Positions 1-10,431 of a stretch of 64,000 bases of DNA are shown one piece after another (positions within the stretch are counted from its first letter, which is position 1; the number at the start of each line of letters is the position of its first letter). The notes beneath the pieces were generated by a model, which was not told where the DNA came from, did no database searches, and worked only from the letters and a program-made list of their open reading frames with translations. Where the stretch lies: contig JADJNX010000001.1 in NCBI GenBank assembly GCA_016714125.1, forward strand, positions 1 to 64,000. The letters run 5' to 3'. The stretch is from Ignavibacteriales bacterium (GTDB lineage Bacteria; Bacteroidota; Ignavibacteria; Ignavibacteriales; Ignavibacteriaceae). The position numbers and the translations under genes were made by a program.

Positions 1-1061
1 GCAGCTCTTGCAAGTTCAAGGTAAAAGTGGACATTGTGAACCGACACCAGTTCAAAGCCAAGGAATTCACTTGCCACAAGAAGATGTCGCAAATATGCCC
101 TTGAATGATTCCTGCATGTGTAACAATTACAATTTTCATCGAGAGGAGTAAAATCATTTTTGTACATCGAATTCTTAATTCTTACCGGACCATTCCATGT
201 AAAAAGAAAGCCTCTTCGCGCATTCCTTGTTGGCATCACACAATCAAACATGTCGATTCCCCTCTCAATTGCCTCCAGAATGTTCTCCGGTTTTCCAACT
301 CCCATCAAATATCTGGGTTTGTTGGCCAACATAAAATCTGTGGTAAAATCCACCAGTTCATACATCTCTTCGGCCGGTTCTCCGACTGCAAGACCGCCGA
401 TGGCATATCCCTCAAAATCGAGTTTAAGTAACGATTTTACCGATTCTTCTCTAAGTTCTTTGTAAGTACTTCCTTGAATTATCCCAAATTGATTTTGTTC
501 ATATCCATATAACCCTTTGGTCTTTACAAAAGCTTCTCTATTCAAAACAGCCCAGTCTGAAGTCATTTTGGTGGATCGTTTTGCATAGTCATAGGGACAA
601 GGATAAGGAGTACATTCATCCAGCACCATCATGATGTCAGAACCAATCGATCGTTGAATATTCACAACCTTTTCAGGTGTAAAAAAATGTTTTGATCCGT
701 CAAGATGTGATTTGAACTCAACCCCGTCATGTTTAATCTTTCTGAGGTCAGATAGAGAAAACACTTGGAAACCGCCACTGTCTGTAAGAATTGGACGATC
801 CCAGTTTATAAACTTGTGTAATCCCCCCGCCTGCTCAAGAATATCTGTCCCGGGTCTGAGATAAAGGTGGTATGTGTTGCCCAGTATGATATCTGCATTG
901 ATATCATCCCTGAGGTAGGAAAAATTTACCGCTTTTACTGTTCCCTGAGTACCCACCGGCATAAAAATGGGTGTTTTTACCACTCCATGTGCTGTTGTAA
1001 ACTCTCCTGCCCGTGCTTTTGACTCTGGATCAGTAGCCAATAATTTAAAGTGTAAACTCAA
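1..1061 (-). CDS. tgt: Queuine tRNA-ribosyltransferase, C-terminus cut by window edge
   Basis: Exchanges guanine-34 of GUN-anticodon tRNAs for preQ1 or queuine in the cytoplasm. The frame is open from 1061 to the window edge, giving about 353 residues against a usual 370-385, so only the last ~20 are missing. Visible marks are the N-terminal LLATDP and ARAGEF, LTDSGGFQVFSL (first catalytic Asp), FDCVMPTRNAR (nucleophile Asp) and the zinc site CNCYTCRNH. No ATG exists near the N-terminus; a stop lies three codons upstream of the TTG at 1061, so TTG is the likely start and Met would otherwise fall inside the barrel (MPVGTQGTVK). Function is secure; the start is a reasoned choice. Confidence 0.95.
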   Translation of the reverse strand, partial: MSLHFKLLATDPESKARAGEFTTAHGVVKTPIFMPVGTQGTVKAVNFSYLRDDINADIILGNTYHLYLRPGTDILEQAGGLHKFINWDRPILTDSGGFQVFSLSDLRKIKHDGVEFKSHLDGSKHFFTPEKVVNIQRSIGSDIMMVLDECTPYPCPYDYAKRSTKMTSDWAVLNREAFVKTKGLYGYEQNQFGIIQGSTYKELREESVKSLLKLDFEGYAIGGLAVGEPAEEMYELVDFTTDFMLANKPRYLMGVGKPENILEAIERGIDMFDCVMPTRNARRGFLFTWNGPVRIKNSMYKNDFTPLDENCNCYTCRNHSRAYLRHLLVASEFLGFELVSVHNVHFYLELARA

Positions 1062-1150
1062 GAAATATCAATTTTTGTGATTTTAAATTTACTGCTTTTA
1101 TAACTCATGCCCAAACTAATAAAATGGTGGTATTATTTTGGGGATAGAAT

Positions 1151-1184
1151 AAAAAAATCCCGGTCAAGTCTCCTTAACCGGGAT
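1151..1184 (-). terminator. Rho-independent terminator downstream of the T9SS cargo gene
   Basis: An 8-bp perfect stem (ATCCCGGT, 1157-1164, with ACCGGGAT, 1177-1184) has a 12-nt loop. Read on the minus strand it is followed by a run of T (1151-1156). It sits about 55 bases past the stop of the gene ending at 1238 and before the tgt start, so it separates the two units. Confidence 0.8.
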
Positions 1185-1237
1185 AAGTACTCGTAATATC
1201 AAAATTGAATTTACCAGCTAACGATGTTAATTATGCG

Positions 1238-4083
1238 TTACTTAACTAAAGTCATCTTTCGTGAAATTTTTACATTTTCGCCTGAGAGTTCATAAAAATA
1301 AATCCCACTTGCCAGTTTGGAGGCATCGAATTTCACATTGTAGTTACCAACTTGTTTCGATTCGCTGAATAAAACCGAAATTTCTTTACCGGTAATATCA
1401 TATAATTTCAAAGAAAAAACACCTGCTTTAGCGATCGAGTAATTTATCACAGTACTTGGGTTAAAAGGGTTTGGATAATTCTGTGACAATGCAAATTCCA
1501 CAGGAATTATCTCATGTTTCTCTACTGAACTTGGGATCGGGATATTTAGTGAACCAAATCCTAAAATTGAATATTCTTTTGCAAGAAGTTTCTCAAGCCA
1601 TGAGGATTCTCTAAACTTATTTGCATCAAAGGCAGACAAGAATCCGCCTATTTTACCATTTGGAGGAAGATTTAGTTTTGAAGAGAGAAGATCAATTGCC
1701 ATTTCAAATTGAACTGATCCTGCGTTAAGTGATGCCCCACCTTCAAATCCGACAGGATTAATGAAACCCTGGTTAAAACCAAATGGAGTAACAAAAGGGA
1801 AATAAGCGAGTTCCACACCTGAGCCATCTTTGCGGACTCGATAATACCCTTCAAGACTATCCTGATAAGTATAATCCCTGTTCTTGTCGAATGCAAAAAG
1901 GACATAATCATCGTTAGAAAGGGTTGAGTCACCAAAGAGATCGTATCCAAGATACAATTTGCTTCCGGCTACTTTAGCATAAACTGCTCCCCAATAACCG
2001 TTTCTGGTAAGAGTTATCTGTTGTGCATCTCCATATTCTGTATCATTTACTATTCCATCGATAACGGGTACAACACTCGAAACGGGATTTAATACTATTG
2101 AATCGCCTTGCTGATAAGCAATCCCAAAGTTCACCGGTGTTATCTCTGTCTCGTAATTCGAATCATAAACTGCAGAAACAGCATAATAGTAATTGGTAAG
2201 AGGAGGAACATTTGTAGAACTGAATGTTGTAACAAGTTGGTCTAATACCAGATTACCTTGCGATTGAATATTTTGTGGTGTTGTAGATCTGTAAAGTCTG
2301 TAACTTTTTACGGCTCTTCCTGTGGCTGTGAGACCGGGTTGACCCGACATCTTAACATCATCCAAATAGATTATTATATCTTCAGCTTTTGCCTGGAAAG
2401 CAATATAAATATCTTGATTTATATATGAGGAGAGATCAATTGAGACCGGTCTCCAGATCAAATTTGAGTCAGCAAGATATTGAGGGTCCAAGACTTTTAC
2501 AGTTGACGTGAAAGCTGAAGTATCGGATGTTGTAGTGGAAACCTTAACAAAACTTGAATAAGGATTTCCAAATGCGTAAGCAGTTCTTAGATAGAACGTC
2601 AAGTTAGATTTTTCAAGTGAGATATGCACCTTCTCTGTAATTAACCAGTCAGTTGCAGGAGAGCCAGGAGAATAGACATCATATTTAATACATTTCGCAC
2701 CTCCATGTGGCTGGAAGCCGCTCTCAACCCAAAGGGTTTGCTGACCAACAGGAGGAACGACCCTCCATCCTTCCGGAATTCCATCTTCGAAAGCCTGATC
2801 AAATTCGCCGGGAACCACCCATGATGCATCTATTCTATCCTGAAATTTACCTTTGGTCACCGTTAATCCCGTGGGTGGGAGTTTAATGATCACAGTTGTA
2901 TCGGCAATAGAGATTGACGCCAAAGCAGAATCCAATCCATTTGCGCTTTTAACAATAATTGTCCCGGTCCCAGCTACATTTGCTTTGAATGTTGCAGAGT
3001 CGCCTGATGTTAAAAAGACACCGAGGTTTGCCGGGCTTACACTCCATTGATATGGCTTGGTTCCGTAACCGGCTTTAAATTTTACAACTGCTCCCATTTG
3101 AGTATTAACCAACCCAGGGGAAATTGTTATAGGCAATACCACTGCCGCATCAACTATGGTATTTAACCCGGCACTGTAATGACCTATCCACTTTTTATTG
3201 TCGTTTCCGACATAAATCGCTGTCATATCTGTACTCGAAAGAGGAGAGTTGCCACTATTGTAGGTAGTTATTGAACCATTATCGATAACTTTTAGACCAA
3301 ACGAAGTTGTAGTGCTTGCTGAGGCAATCCAAACTTTCCCGTTCAGATCCTTCGCCATACTCTTCGAATAACCACCAAATCCCAATGCGGTAAAAGTGTT
3401 GTTTTCATATTTGAAAACATCGGATGCGTTAGATGCATAGACAATATCGTTATCGTCAACTGCGCAGCTATAAAATAAACCCGATTTTAGACCTCTTTTT
3501 GTTACGCCATCGTAAACGTATAGACTGTCAAAAGTTGTGTAGTATAACAACCCCTGCGAGTTTTCAGCAATTGATCTGCACCAACCACCGCCAATCCTTG
3601 TCCAATTGTTATCTGCTATTCTTTTGAAAAAACCGGTGCCACTTCCTGCATAAATCTGGCCATTCGTAGCCTTATAAAAAGTGTTTATATCGCTCCCCCC
3701 AACTATCTCGAAGGTTCCGATCCATGTGATCGCATCAGTTAAGAAGTCATAAACATAAAGACCTCCCAGCAAGGCATTGGTTTTTACAGCAATGTATAAT
3801 TTGCCGTCATAAGCACCAATTGCTGTAATCTCATAATGACTGCCACCGGTTTGTGGCAAGGAAGAGTTCTTGGAAAAGAAATGAAGGAACTCCCGTTGTA
3901 TCCAAATACTCCTTTAGTCTTGGTTCCAATCCAGACCGTTCCATTTGATGCCGTTGTGATGCATCTTATTTGATTATCAGGTAAACCATTTCCGGTAGTG
4001 TATGTGTTCCAGGTTTGGGCATAAGTGGCACCCATAATTCCTGTTATTATTAGCGCTGCAAGTAGAATTGTATTTTTTTTCAT
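1238..4083 (-). CDS. Secreted propeller protein with T9SS type A sorting domain (one frameshift)
   Basis: A large exported protein of about 945 residues when the frame is repaired. It starts with a signal peptide (MKKNTILLAALIITGIMGATYAQ), followed by repeats of the two-component-regulator propeller kind (NGTVWIGTKTKGVFGYNG), an Ig-like segment, a jelly-roll region of the choice-of-anchor type (ATDWLITEKVHISLE), a fibronectin-like segment, and a C-terminal domain starting SQNYPNPFNPSTVINYSI and ending ISRKMTLVK. That last domain is the classic type A signal for T9SS export and surface attachment. The frame breaks near 3873: the N-terminal piece runs 3784-4083 and the rest 1238-3859. Adding one T to a TTTT run restores FISFSKNSSLPQTGG. 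Ligand or substrate is not evident. Confidence 0.85.
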
Positions 4084-4134
4084 ATAGTTATTATTTATTG
4101 TTTTAGGATATTTTGTATTTCAATATTTCTTAAC

Positions 4135-5037
4135 TCAAAGTCCCAGTTTCACCGAAAAAGTATGTCCTAACCCCAGGTCTTGTCCAAACGGAGTAAGAGC
4201 ATAATCGAACGCCAGACTGTTCCAGTAGATTCCGATTCCCGTAGTTAATCCTTTGGCTTCATATAATGACTGGTAACCAAGTCTTACTGCAAGAAGTCCG
4301 TCATAAACCGCTTCTACACCGGCGTTGATATGGATATCATCCGTCGATAAAAATTTCTGTACTTCAAGTCCCGTTGAGAAATTAAGTTTGTTTTGTGGCA
4401 TGGAAAAATTGTAACCGACACCAACTCTAAAATCTGTTGGAAGTTTAGTGGCAACTGTTTTTAACTCGTTCATCGCACCAAGATTTCTGACGACTGCTGT
4501 TAAAAACAAAGCATCATTTACTGTGTATCTACCCGACAAATCGGCAGCATAACCTGCCGCATCTTCATAAAACATCCCTTCGTAAAGATATTTTAATACG
4601 ATACCGGCACTTACTTTTTCTGAAATTTTGAAACCTGTACCCAGTGAGATTGCAATAAAATCTGCTGTAAAAGTAGAAAGTGCAACTCCCGGTCTCTCTC
4701 TTACTTCAATATCCCCTATTCTGGTTGAATTTACACCAAAACCCATATTCAGCCCAAAAAGCGAAAATTTGGCTGCCAACATTTCTGTTCTGACTCCTTG
4801 AATCCATTCATTATGTGTGAACGATATTTCAGAGTTATTTCCACGGCTCAGATTTGCGGGGCTGTAAAAAATTGCAGTTGCGTCATTCGCAAATACTGTT
4901 CCGTTGTCGCCCAATGCAATATTTCTTGCTCCGGAGCCGATTTTTAGAAATGAGAGTCCACTACCGCCGGCTGATTGAGAGAACAAAACCGGGGTTGTTA
5001 AAAGAAAAACGGAGATAAATAATAGTTTTTTCATCAA
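4135..5037 (-). CDS. PorV/PorQ-family outer-membrane barrel protein
   Basis: A 300-residue protein with signal peptide (MMKKLLFISVFLLTTPVLFS) and the N-terminal family signature FLKIGSGARNIALGDNGTVFANDATAIFYSPA, then alternating beta-strand sequence ending in an aromatic-poor final strand (HTFSVKLGL). This is the FadL-like PorV/PorQ family; PorV shuttles T9SS cargo at the outer membrane. It lies 51 bases downstream of the T9SS cargo start and 10 bases before the next barrel gene, so co-expression with both is likely. Whether this copy is a true PorV or a paralogue devoted to its neighbour cannot be told from sequence. Confidence 0.8.
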   Translation of the reverse strand: MMKKLLFISVFLLTTPVLFSQSAGGSGLSFLKIGSGARNIALGDNGTVFANDATAIFYSPANLSRGNNSEISFTHNEWIQGVRTEMLAAKFSLFGLNMGFGVNSTRIGDIEVRERPGVALSTFTADFIAISLGTGFKISEKVSAGIVLKYLYEGMFYEDAAGYAADLSGRYTVNDALFLTAVVRNLGAMNELKTVATKLPTDFRVGVGYNFSMPQNKLNFSTGLEVQKFLSTDDIHINAGVEAVYDGLLAVRLGYQSLYEAKGLTTGIGIYWNSLAFDYALTPFGQDLGLGHTFSVKLGL

Positions 5038-5047
5038 TAATCAATTT

Positions 5048-6058
5048 TTAGAAAATAAAATTTAGACCAATTATATGCCTGTCAGAGCTTGAGTACTGTT
5101 CAACCTGAAAAGTGTAATCAAAACCAATCCTGTAATTCCCCAATTCTCTGGAATATGAAAAGCCAACTGATGGTTTCACAGGTTCATCACTTTTGTTTAG
5201 GAACAGGTTGTCGATACCACCTCTAAGATAAAGACCTTCATATATATTATATTCGGCACCAAACCTCAGAAGGTTGGTTCCATAATTGTCTGAGGCAAAC
5301 TCAGCAGCAAGCTGTAACTTGTATGGCTTGTAGTAATAACTAACTCCAAGCTTCTTAAAAAGCGGGAATTTATCGATGGTTTCTCCACCTTCTGTACTGT
5401 AAATTGGAGCAGTATTCCATTTGTATTGCGAATTCACATCGGTAAGAACCAGAGAAACTGCCAATTCAGGTGTGAAAGAGTAAATTGCTCCGATATCAAA
5501 GCCTAAACTTGTGGATGTCACTTCTTCGTAAAGTTTATAATAATAGAACCTTGCAGTTACACCAACAGAGATTTTTTCGGAAAACTTGTTTGCCAACGAA
5601 AAAAAGAAAAGATTTTCCGAAGTGGAGAGTGTTCCCTTCTTAAATCCTTGATTATCCCGTTGATCAATGTTTCCAACTCCTGCATTTATAAGGCCTAACG
5701 AAACCCCCGCGGTTGACCTGGGGACTCTCGTTTCCGGAATTGTATCGTTTTTTGAATAAAAATCGAACCGTCTTGTAAAACTCACAAAATTTAATGACCT
5801 GTCGAGTCCAAGGAATGTATATTGTGCACTGAAAGCATTGTTGACCTGAAAAACGGAGAGCGCGGGGTTGTAAATTGAGGATATATTGCCCGATTTCACG
5901 GTGGAAAGAGCATTTCCCATCCCTATCCCTCGTGCTCCAAATCCAATCCTGCTAAAAGCTCCGGGAGCTGAAGAAAGATTATTCATTATTCTTTGAGCGT
6001 CTAGTGGGGCAGAAAGAATAAGTATCATAACCAACAAAAATATTTTAATGTTTTTCAT
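5048..6058 (-). CDS. PorV/PorQ-family outer-membrane barrel protein, second copy
   Basis: A 336-residue exported barrel. Signal peptide MKNIKIFLLVMILILSAPLDAQ; family signature SRIGFGARGIGMGNALSTVKSGNISSIYNPALS matches that of the adjacent copy, but the rest is diverged and longer. The C-terminal strand ends in Phe (HIIGLNFIF), as expected for outer-membrane insertion. It is separated by one base from the upstream propeller gene and 10 bases from the downstream barrel, which implies a single transcript. Likely role is handling or anchoring surface proteins; this is inferred from family and context. Confidence 0.8.
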   Translation of the reverse strand: MKNIKIFLLVMILILSAPLDAQRIMNNLSSAPGAFSRIGFGARGIGMGNALSTVKSGNISSIYNPALSVFQVNNAFSAQYTFLGLDRSLNFVSFTRRFDFYSKNDTIPETRVPRSTAGVSLGLINAGVGNIDQRDNQGFKKGTLSTSENLFFFSLANKFSEKISVGVTARFYYYKLYEEVTSTSLGFDIGAIYSFTPELAVSLVLTDVNSQYKWNTAPIYSTEGGETIDKFPLFKKLGVSYYYKPYKLQLAAEFASDNYGTNLLRFGAEYNIYEGLYLRGGIDNLFLNKSDEPVKPSVGFSYSRELGNYRIGFDYTFQVEQYSSSDRHIIGLNFIF

Positions 6059-6059
6059 C

Positions 6060-7655
6060 TTATTGCAGCACCATTATCTTTCCGAAAATCGGTTTTTCAC
6101 TACCGGCATCAATTCTGTAGAAATAAACACCATTTGGTACCACTTTTCCAACATCATCTTTCCCATCCCAAAAATCAATTACACCACTTATTCCTGTTGT
6201 ATTCACTGTATGAGTTGGATTCCCTCTTGGGGCACTTTGAATGACAGTCCTGACATAATTCATTCCGAAATCAAATATCCTGATAGTGACACTTAATTCT
6301 TTTCCGTTCGTGGAATACTTTATTTTCACCTGTTCCGTTTTAGGTGAAAACGGATTTGGGAATGCGTATGACTCCTCAACAGATTCAAGCGGTTGCGAAG
6401 CAAAATAGAGTTTCCATTTATCGGGCCATACCCCAATAAAACCACTGTTTTTGACAAGTCCGTCAGCAGTACCAACATATAAAACTGTCCCGGATTCTGC
6501 CCAAAGCGCAGAGTAAAAAGTTGTACTTTTCAACGATAATTCCGAATCCGTGTCAACTATATTACCGGGTGAATACCAGTTCTTCCCAAAATCATTTGAT
6601 TTATACAATCCACCGGATGCAGCAGCAACTACCTTATCGGTTAAAACTGCAAAGTTATTGATTCTTTCACCATCGAGACTGGTAAACCAGTTTGCTCCTC
6701 CGTCAGGAGAAAAACTTACACCATAAGATTCATTTAAATCTTCAGCTTTCCAGGTAGCAGCCCAGATTTCATTTGTCCCTTCCTTGTTTCCAAGTCCAAC
6801 CACAAAGTTTCCGGACATGGGATTTACCTGATTCTGGTGATTAAACTTAACCCAACTGATTCCCCCATCTGTTGATTTATTTATTCCGTTTGCGGTTCCT
6901 GCGTAAATAACTGAATCACCAGTTGCCATCACACTGAAAGCACGGTAGTTAAGATATCCCTCACTACAAAACTTACCCGGAACAGGTGAGACACAAAAAC
7001 TGAGATTATCTGTGGGTTTCACAGAATTTAAAAAATCAGGTGGGAGGATTACTCTTTGCCAGGTGACTCCCATATCGGTTGATTTTCTCAATCCACCGGC
7101 AAATGATGCTATCCAAACAGCACCGCGAGCTACGGCAATATCGTAAGTAATATTTTGTATCGCAACAGTAACGGGGAGGGCTCTGAGTGTGCTGTTTCCA
7201 TACACAATCAAAGTATCGCTATCCTTGTCGAGAGGTTGAGCAACTTTTGTCCAGGTCTCGCCGCCATCACTTGTATAACGAAGTCCACTTCCCTCAGGAA
7301 AAGTTTGACCTGATCTCTCAGCAGAGTGAGCAGTGGAAACCCAGAGCACACCATTGTATTTATCCCATGCTATAGCAGAAATGTTCTCTGTACCAAATGC
7401 GGGATCACCGTAATAATTGCGCCATGAAGCACCCTTATCTGTTGATCGGCTTAATCCACGAGAGGTTCCTAGCCAAATGGTATCTCCCTGGATATAAAGG
7501 GCACTTATACTGTTTGAGGCAGGATTCTCAGAAGATGAATAAGCAACTGAAGCAGGTGCATCTTCAAACTTAAAAGAAAACGGACTGTTTTGTGCCACTA
7601 TTCCGGAGCCGGCTGTAACCAAAATCAATAATGATAATTTTAATCTATTCAACAT
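6060..7655 (-). CDS. Secreted BNR/sortilin-type propeller protein with FlgD-like C-terminal domain
   Basis: A 531-residue exported protein. Signal peptide MLNRLKLSLLILVTAGSGIVAQ, then repeated propeller blades of the SxDxGxxW kind (STDKGASWRNYYG, TSDGGETWTKVAQ, STDMGVTWQRVIL, STDGGISWVKFNH, SNDFGKNWYSP). The last ~90 residues form a FlgD-like Ig fold with FPNPFSPKTEQVKIKYS, DGKDDVGKVVPNGVYFYRI and KIMVLQ, a module frequent at the ends of T9SS-exported proteins. It abuts the PorV-like gene on one side and the lipoprotein on the other (stop and start within one base). No enzyme motif is visible. Confidence 0.8.
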   Translation of the reverse strand: MLNRLKLSLLILVTAGSGIVAQNSPFSFKFEDAPASVAYSSSENPASNSISALYIQGDTIWLGTSRGLSRSTDKGASWRNYYGDPAFGTENISAIAWDKYNGVLWVSTAHSAERSGQTFPEGSGLRYTSDGGETWTKVAQPLDKDSDTLIVYGNSTLRALPVTVAIQNITYDIAVARGAVWIASFAGGLRKSTDMGVTWQRVILPPDFLNSVKPTDNLSFCVSPVPGKFCSEGYLNYRAFSVMATGDSVIYAGTANGINKSTDGGISWVKFNHQNQVNPMSGNFVVGLGNKEGTNEIWAATWKAEDLNESYGVSFSPDGGANWFTSLDGERINNFAVLTDKVVAAASGGLYKSNDFGKNWYSPGNIVDTDSELSLKSTTFYSALWAESGTVLYVGTADGLVKNSGFIGVWPDKWKLYFASQPLESVEESYAFPNPFSPKTEQVKIKYSTNGKELSVTIRIFDFGMNYVRTVIQSAPRGNPTHTVNTTGISGVIDFWDGKDDVGKVVPNGVYFYRIDAGSEKPIFGKIMVLQ

Positions 7656-8449
7656 CTACTTCAATACAATCTTTTTAATTAGCGGTGTACTTTTCTTTTT
7701 GCCCCTGTCCTCTGCTGTAAAGGTGAATGTGTATTCCCCTTTTTGATTTGTCGAGAAAACACTGACAATGATAGAATAGATATCATTGTTGGCGATCTCA
7801 TCGCCGTGCTCAGTGAAATTCCCATCGTCATACATCAGAAGTGCAGCGTTGTTGGATGTGCCGTCAGGTCTGGTGACAACAAAATAGACCCGGGAGAGGT
7901 CCTGTTTTCCGTTTGGATCAATGGCTTTCATAGTAATTCTGAATACCGTCGTGTCCACAACAACAAGAGTATCAGGGCGACAAGATCACTAATTACTGGC
8001 TCCTGATTTGCAGCACCGTTATCATAAACAAATTTGCTGACGGCCAATCGATAACTTTCACCCGAGTTGTCAGAAGCGTAATACTCGGATCGGTATTCAC
8101 CGGAGATATATCCACTCGACATCGGCACTTTTAATGAATAAACTTTATCATTCGCTACTTCATCCCCCAAAGCCAAATTACCGTTATCTACAAGGAAATA
8201 TGGTGTGGAATTAACTTTCTGGTCGCCGGGAGAAAATAAGTTCATATAGACACTGGATGGCGTCGTGTTTGATGCAATATGGATTTGATACCTTACGAGT
8301 GAATCGACAGGGTTAAATCTGAGGGTATCAAAACGGGCTACACTTTGAACCGAAAATTTTGCGGAGAGAGGGTCAACAACAGTGTTGAATTCCTTTTCAC
8401 ATCCGCTGAACAATAACAGGATTAAGACTCCTGCTGCTATTTTCTTCAT
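7656..8449 (-). CDS. Lipoprotein with Ig/choice-of-anchor-like repeats (one frameshift)
   Basis: Unrecognised lipoprotein. Signal MKKIAAGVLILLLFSGCEKEF has a lipobox (LFSGC). Two similar beta-rich segments follow, each with a pattern like VYxNLFxPG/VYFVVTRPDG, then LxxDxGNxxxGDExANDxxYS. The gene is split into 7928-8449 and 7656-7958. Adding one C to the CCC run near 7980 fuses them as SDLVAPDTLVVVDTTVFRITMKAIDPNG, so the two pieces are one protein of about 264 residues. It is the first gene of the cargo/barrel group and may be a surface partner. Function unknown. Confidence 0.75.
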
Positions 8450-8525
8450 TCTGTTTCTAATTTTTTTTGAACTAAAATATCTAAAATCTATAACAATAAA
8501 AATATGTAATTATGAGTACGGACTG

Positions 8526-9527
8526 TTATAATACACTGGCATCAATGATGAAAGGCATCGGGATGAAAGAAGTAATAAAGATCAACATTGAAAAATATCC
8601 GATAGCCATTCTCACAGGCCCAATAGGTTCATTTATATAGACAGGTGGATGTTTTACCTTAATCACAAAATACAACAATACCGCCCAGAGAAACCACCCT
8701 GTCCAGCCAAAATCAAAAGGGGTTTCATAAAACTGGTTAATTACCCCGAGCCCACCTGCAAAAAGGAGGAAAAACATCGCTATCCATGCAACTTTCTCCT
8801 GAACCTTTTCGCCAAACATTGCATAAATGATATGGCCTCCATCCAGTTGACCAACAGGAAGCAGATTTAGAGCTGTAACAAAAAGTCCAAACCATCCTGC
8901 ACACAAATATGGATAATGATAAATTTCACTCATCGGAGGAATAAACACATCTGGTGAAACTGCAAATATGTCTCTTAAAAAGACAAATAAAATATTGTCA
9001 CCAAACGCCAGGGAAAGTCCACATTGCCCATAAATCGGGAGGTCAAAGTCAGGATGCAAATTAAGAATAAATTCTTTACCGGGCAGATTCTGAAATCCGT
9101 AGATTAATACAATCAGTGAAATAACAAATCCGGCTATTGGTCCCGCAATTCCAATATCGAAAAGGGCTTTTCTGCTGTAAATTGGACTTTTGGTCTTTAT
9201 CACTGCTCCCATAGTCCCAAAATTCAACATTCCGGCTATTGTGGGGAATGGGATAAAGTATGGAAGAGTTGCTTTAACATCATGATATTTCGAAGCAAAA
9301 TAATGCCCAAATTCATGAAAGCCGAGAATCATCAAGATCGAGATAGAATAAGGCAGACCCTCGGCTATTTGGGTGAGTTCAAGTCCGGCTGAAGGTGAGA
9401 CCACCCAAAAAGCACCCGCAATAGTTGTGGTTACCAGGGTGGCCAAAAATAGCATTAACGGTATAATATAAACTTTAAACAAATCGTTATTTTTTGTCAA
9501 TGTGCCCGAATTTTCCAATTCACTCAT
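8526..9527 (-). CDS. Site-2 protease family zinc metalloprotease (M50)
   Basis: A multi-pass intramembrane protease of 333 residues. The zinc motif HEFGH lies in GFHEFGHYFASKYHD near residue 70, and the second motif NLLPVGQLDGGHIIYA near residue 225 supplies the LDG aspartate. About seven to eight hydrophobic segments are visible. The order HExxH, long loop, NxxPxxxLDG is like the compact EGY1/chloroplast-type branch with no PDZ domain. It is encoded 2 bases after the DUF1207 gene in the reverse direction of reading, so the pair is probably co-transcribed. Substrate is unknown; anti-sigma cleavage or general membrane proteolysis are the options. Confidence 0.88.
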   Translation of the reverse strand: MSELENSGTLTKNNDLFKVYIIPLMLFLATLVTTTIAGAFWVVSPSAGLELTQIAEGLPYSISILMILGFHEFGHYFASKYHDVKATLPYFIPFPTIAGMLNFGTMGAVIKTKSPIYSRKALFDIGIAGPIAGFVISLIVLIYGFQNLPGKEFILNLHPDFDLPIYGQCGLSLAFGDNILFVFLRDIFAVSPDVFIPPMSEIYHYPYLCAGWFGLFVTALNLLPVGQLDGGHIIYAMFGEKVQEKVAWIAMFFLLFAGGLGVINQFYETPFDFGWTGWFLWAVLLYFVIKVKHPPVYINEPIGPVRMAIGYFSMLIFITSFIPMPFIIDASVL

Positions 9528-9529
9528 AG

Positions 9530-10378
9530 TTAAAAATCAATTGTTACGCCTGTCGAAAAATGTTCATCATCAATTTCATAATACTCACCATGCACATTTT
9601 TTCCGGAAAAGATTGTGAATACAACTCTTAGTCCGCTGCCAAACGGTTTTCCAAATTTTAACCCAATCTGAGCTGTATGGTTTGAATTGTAAGCTGTGGT
9701 ATATCCCATTTTGTAATCATAAGAGACAAAGGGATAGATGTTGCCAAACGATAATGAAGAGGGATAACTGTCAAATCCTGCCTGAACAATCCATGGCTCT
9801 ATCTCAGTTGGATCAACATGGAAAAGGTATGATATACCAATGTAAATTCTACCATCACCCGATCTGTAATAAGGGAAAAGTTCAACAAATTCACGGCTGT
9901 AAACCAGCGGATTTCGGTTGTCTCTCCATCTTTGAGTTGTGCCATCATAATGCCCATCAACAAAGTGTGCACTTATGTGACTCAACCTTGCCCTGAATCC
10001 AAACTCACTGTTTCCTCTAAGGGGGATTTTGTAGCCAACATTAAAACCAAACAGGTAGTCCACTGCATCAACGGGGAAATGGAAATCTGCTTCACCACGA
10101 AGCCGGGTGTAAGTAAAAAAATCGGCACCTATGGAAAAGATGGTTCCATTGTTGCCGGTGAATCTGGCAATATCTTTCGCAGCACCAATGTCGAGTCTAA
10201 GATCATTTTTACCCGATTGGAAAAAAACTCCCATTCTGGGTTCTAAAAAGTTGGAGGTGAAAGGTTGTATGTTCAGGTCACCGGGGAACAGTTCCACGCT
10301 TTGTGCTGTGATAATACCTGAAAAAACCACTGTTAAGAACAATATCCTAATATATTTCAAGTGCGGTTCTAATTTCAT
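9530..10378 (-). CDS. DUF1207 outer-membrane-associated protein
   Basis: A 282-residue exported protein. Hydrophobic signal (YIRILFLTVVFSGIITAQ), then LFPGDLNIQPFTSNFLEPRMGVFF, typical for the DUF1207 start, followed by amphipathic beta-strand sequence with many aromatics and a final HFSTGVTIDF ending in Phe. It looks like an outer-membrane barrel. The role of the family is not known to me. It is just upstream of the site-2 protease gene. Confidence 0.75.
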   Translation of the reverse strand: MKLEPHLKYIRILFLTVVFSGIITAQSVELFPGDLNIQPFTSNFLEPRMGVFFQSGKNDLRLDIGAAKDIARFTGNNGTIFSIGADFFTYTRLRGEADFHFPVDAVDYLFGFNVGYKIPLRGNSEFGFRARLSHISAHFVDGHYDGTTQRWRDNRNPLVYSREFVELFPYYRSGDGRIYIGISYLFHVDPTEIEPWIVQAGFDSYPSSLSFGNIYPFVSYDYKMGYTTAYNSNHTAQIGLKFGKPFGSGLRVVFTIFSGKNVHGEYYEIDDEHFSTGVTIDF

Positions 10379-10431
10379 TTTTTCAAAAAATATAATCTTG
10401 AAATATAATAAATACAGATGATTTAAATGGG

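Noticed and set aside
105..465. Plus-strand ORFs at the left edge
   Set aside because: They are antisense to tgt, whose zinc and catalytic motifs are in the minus-strand frame.
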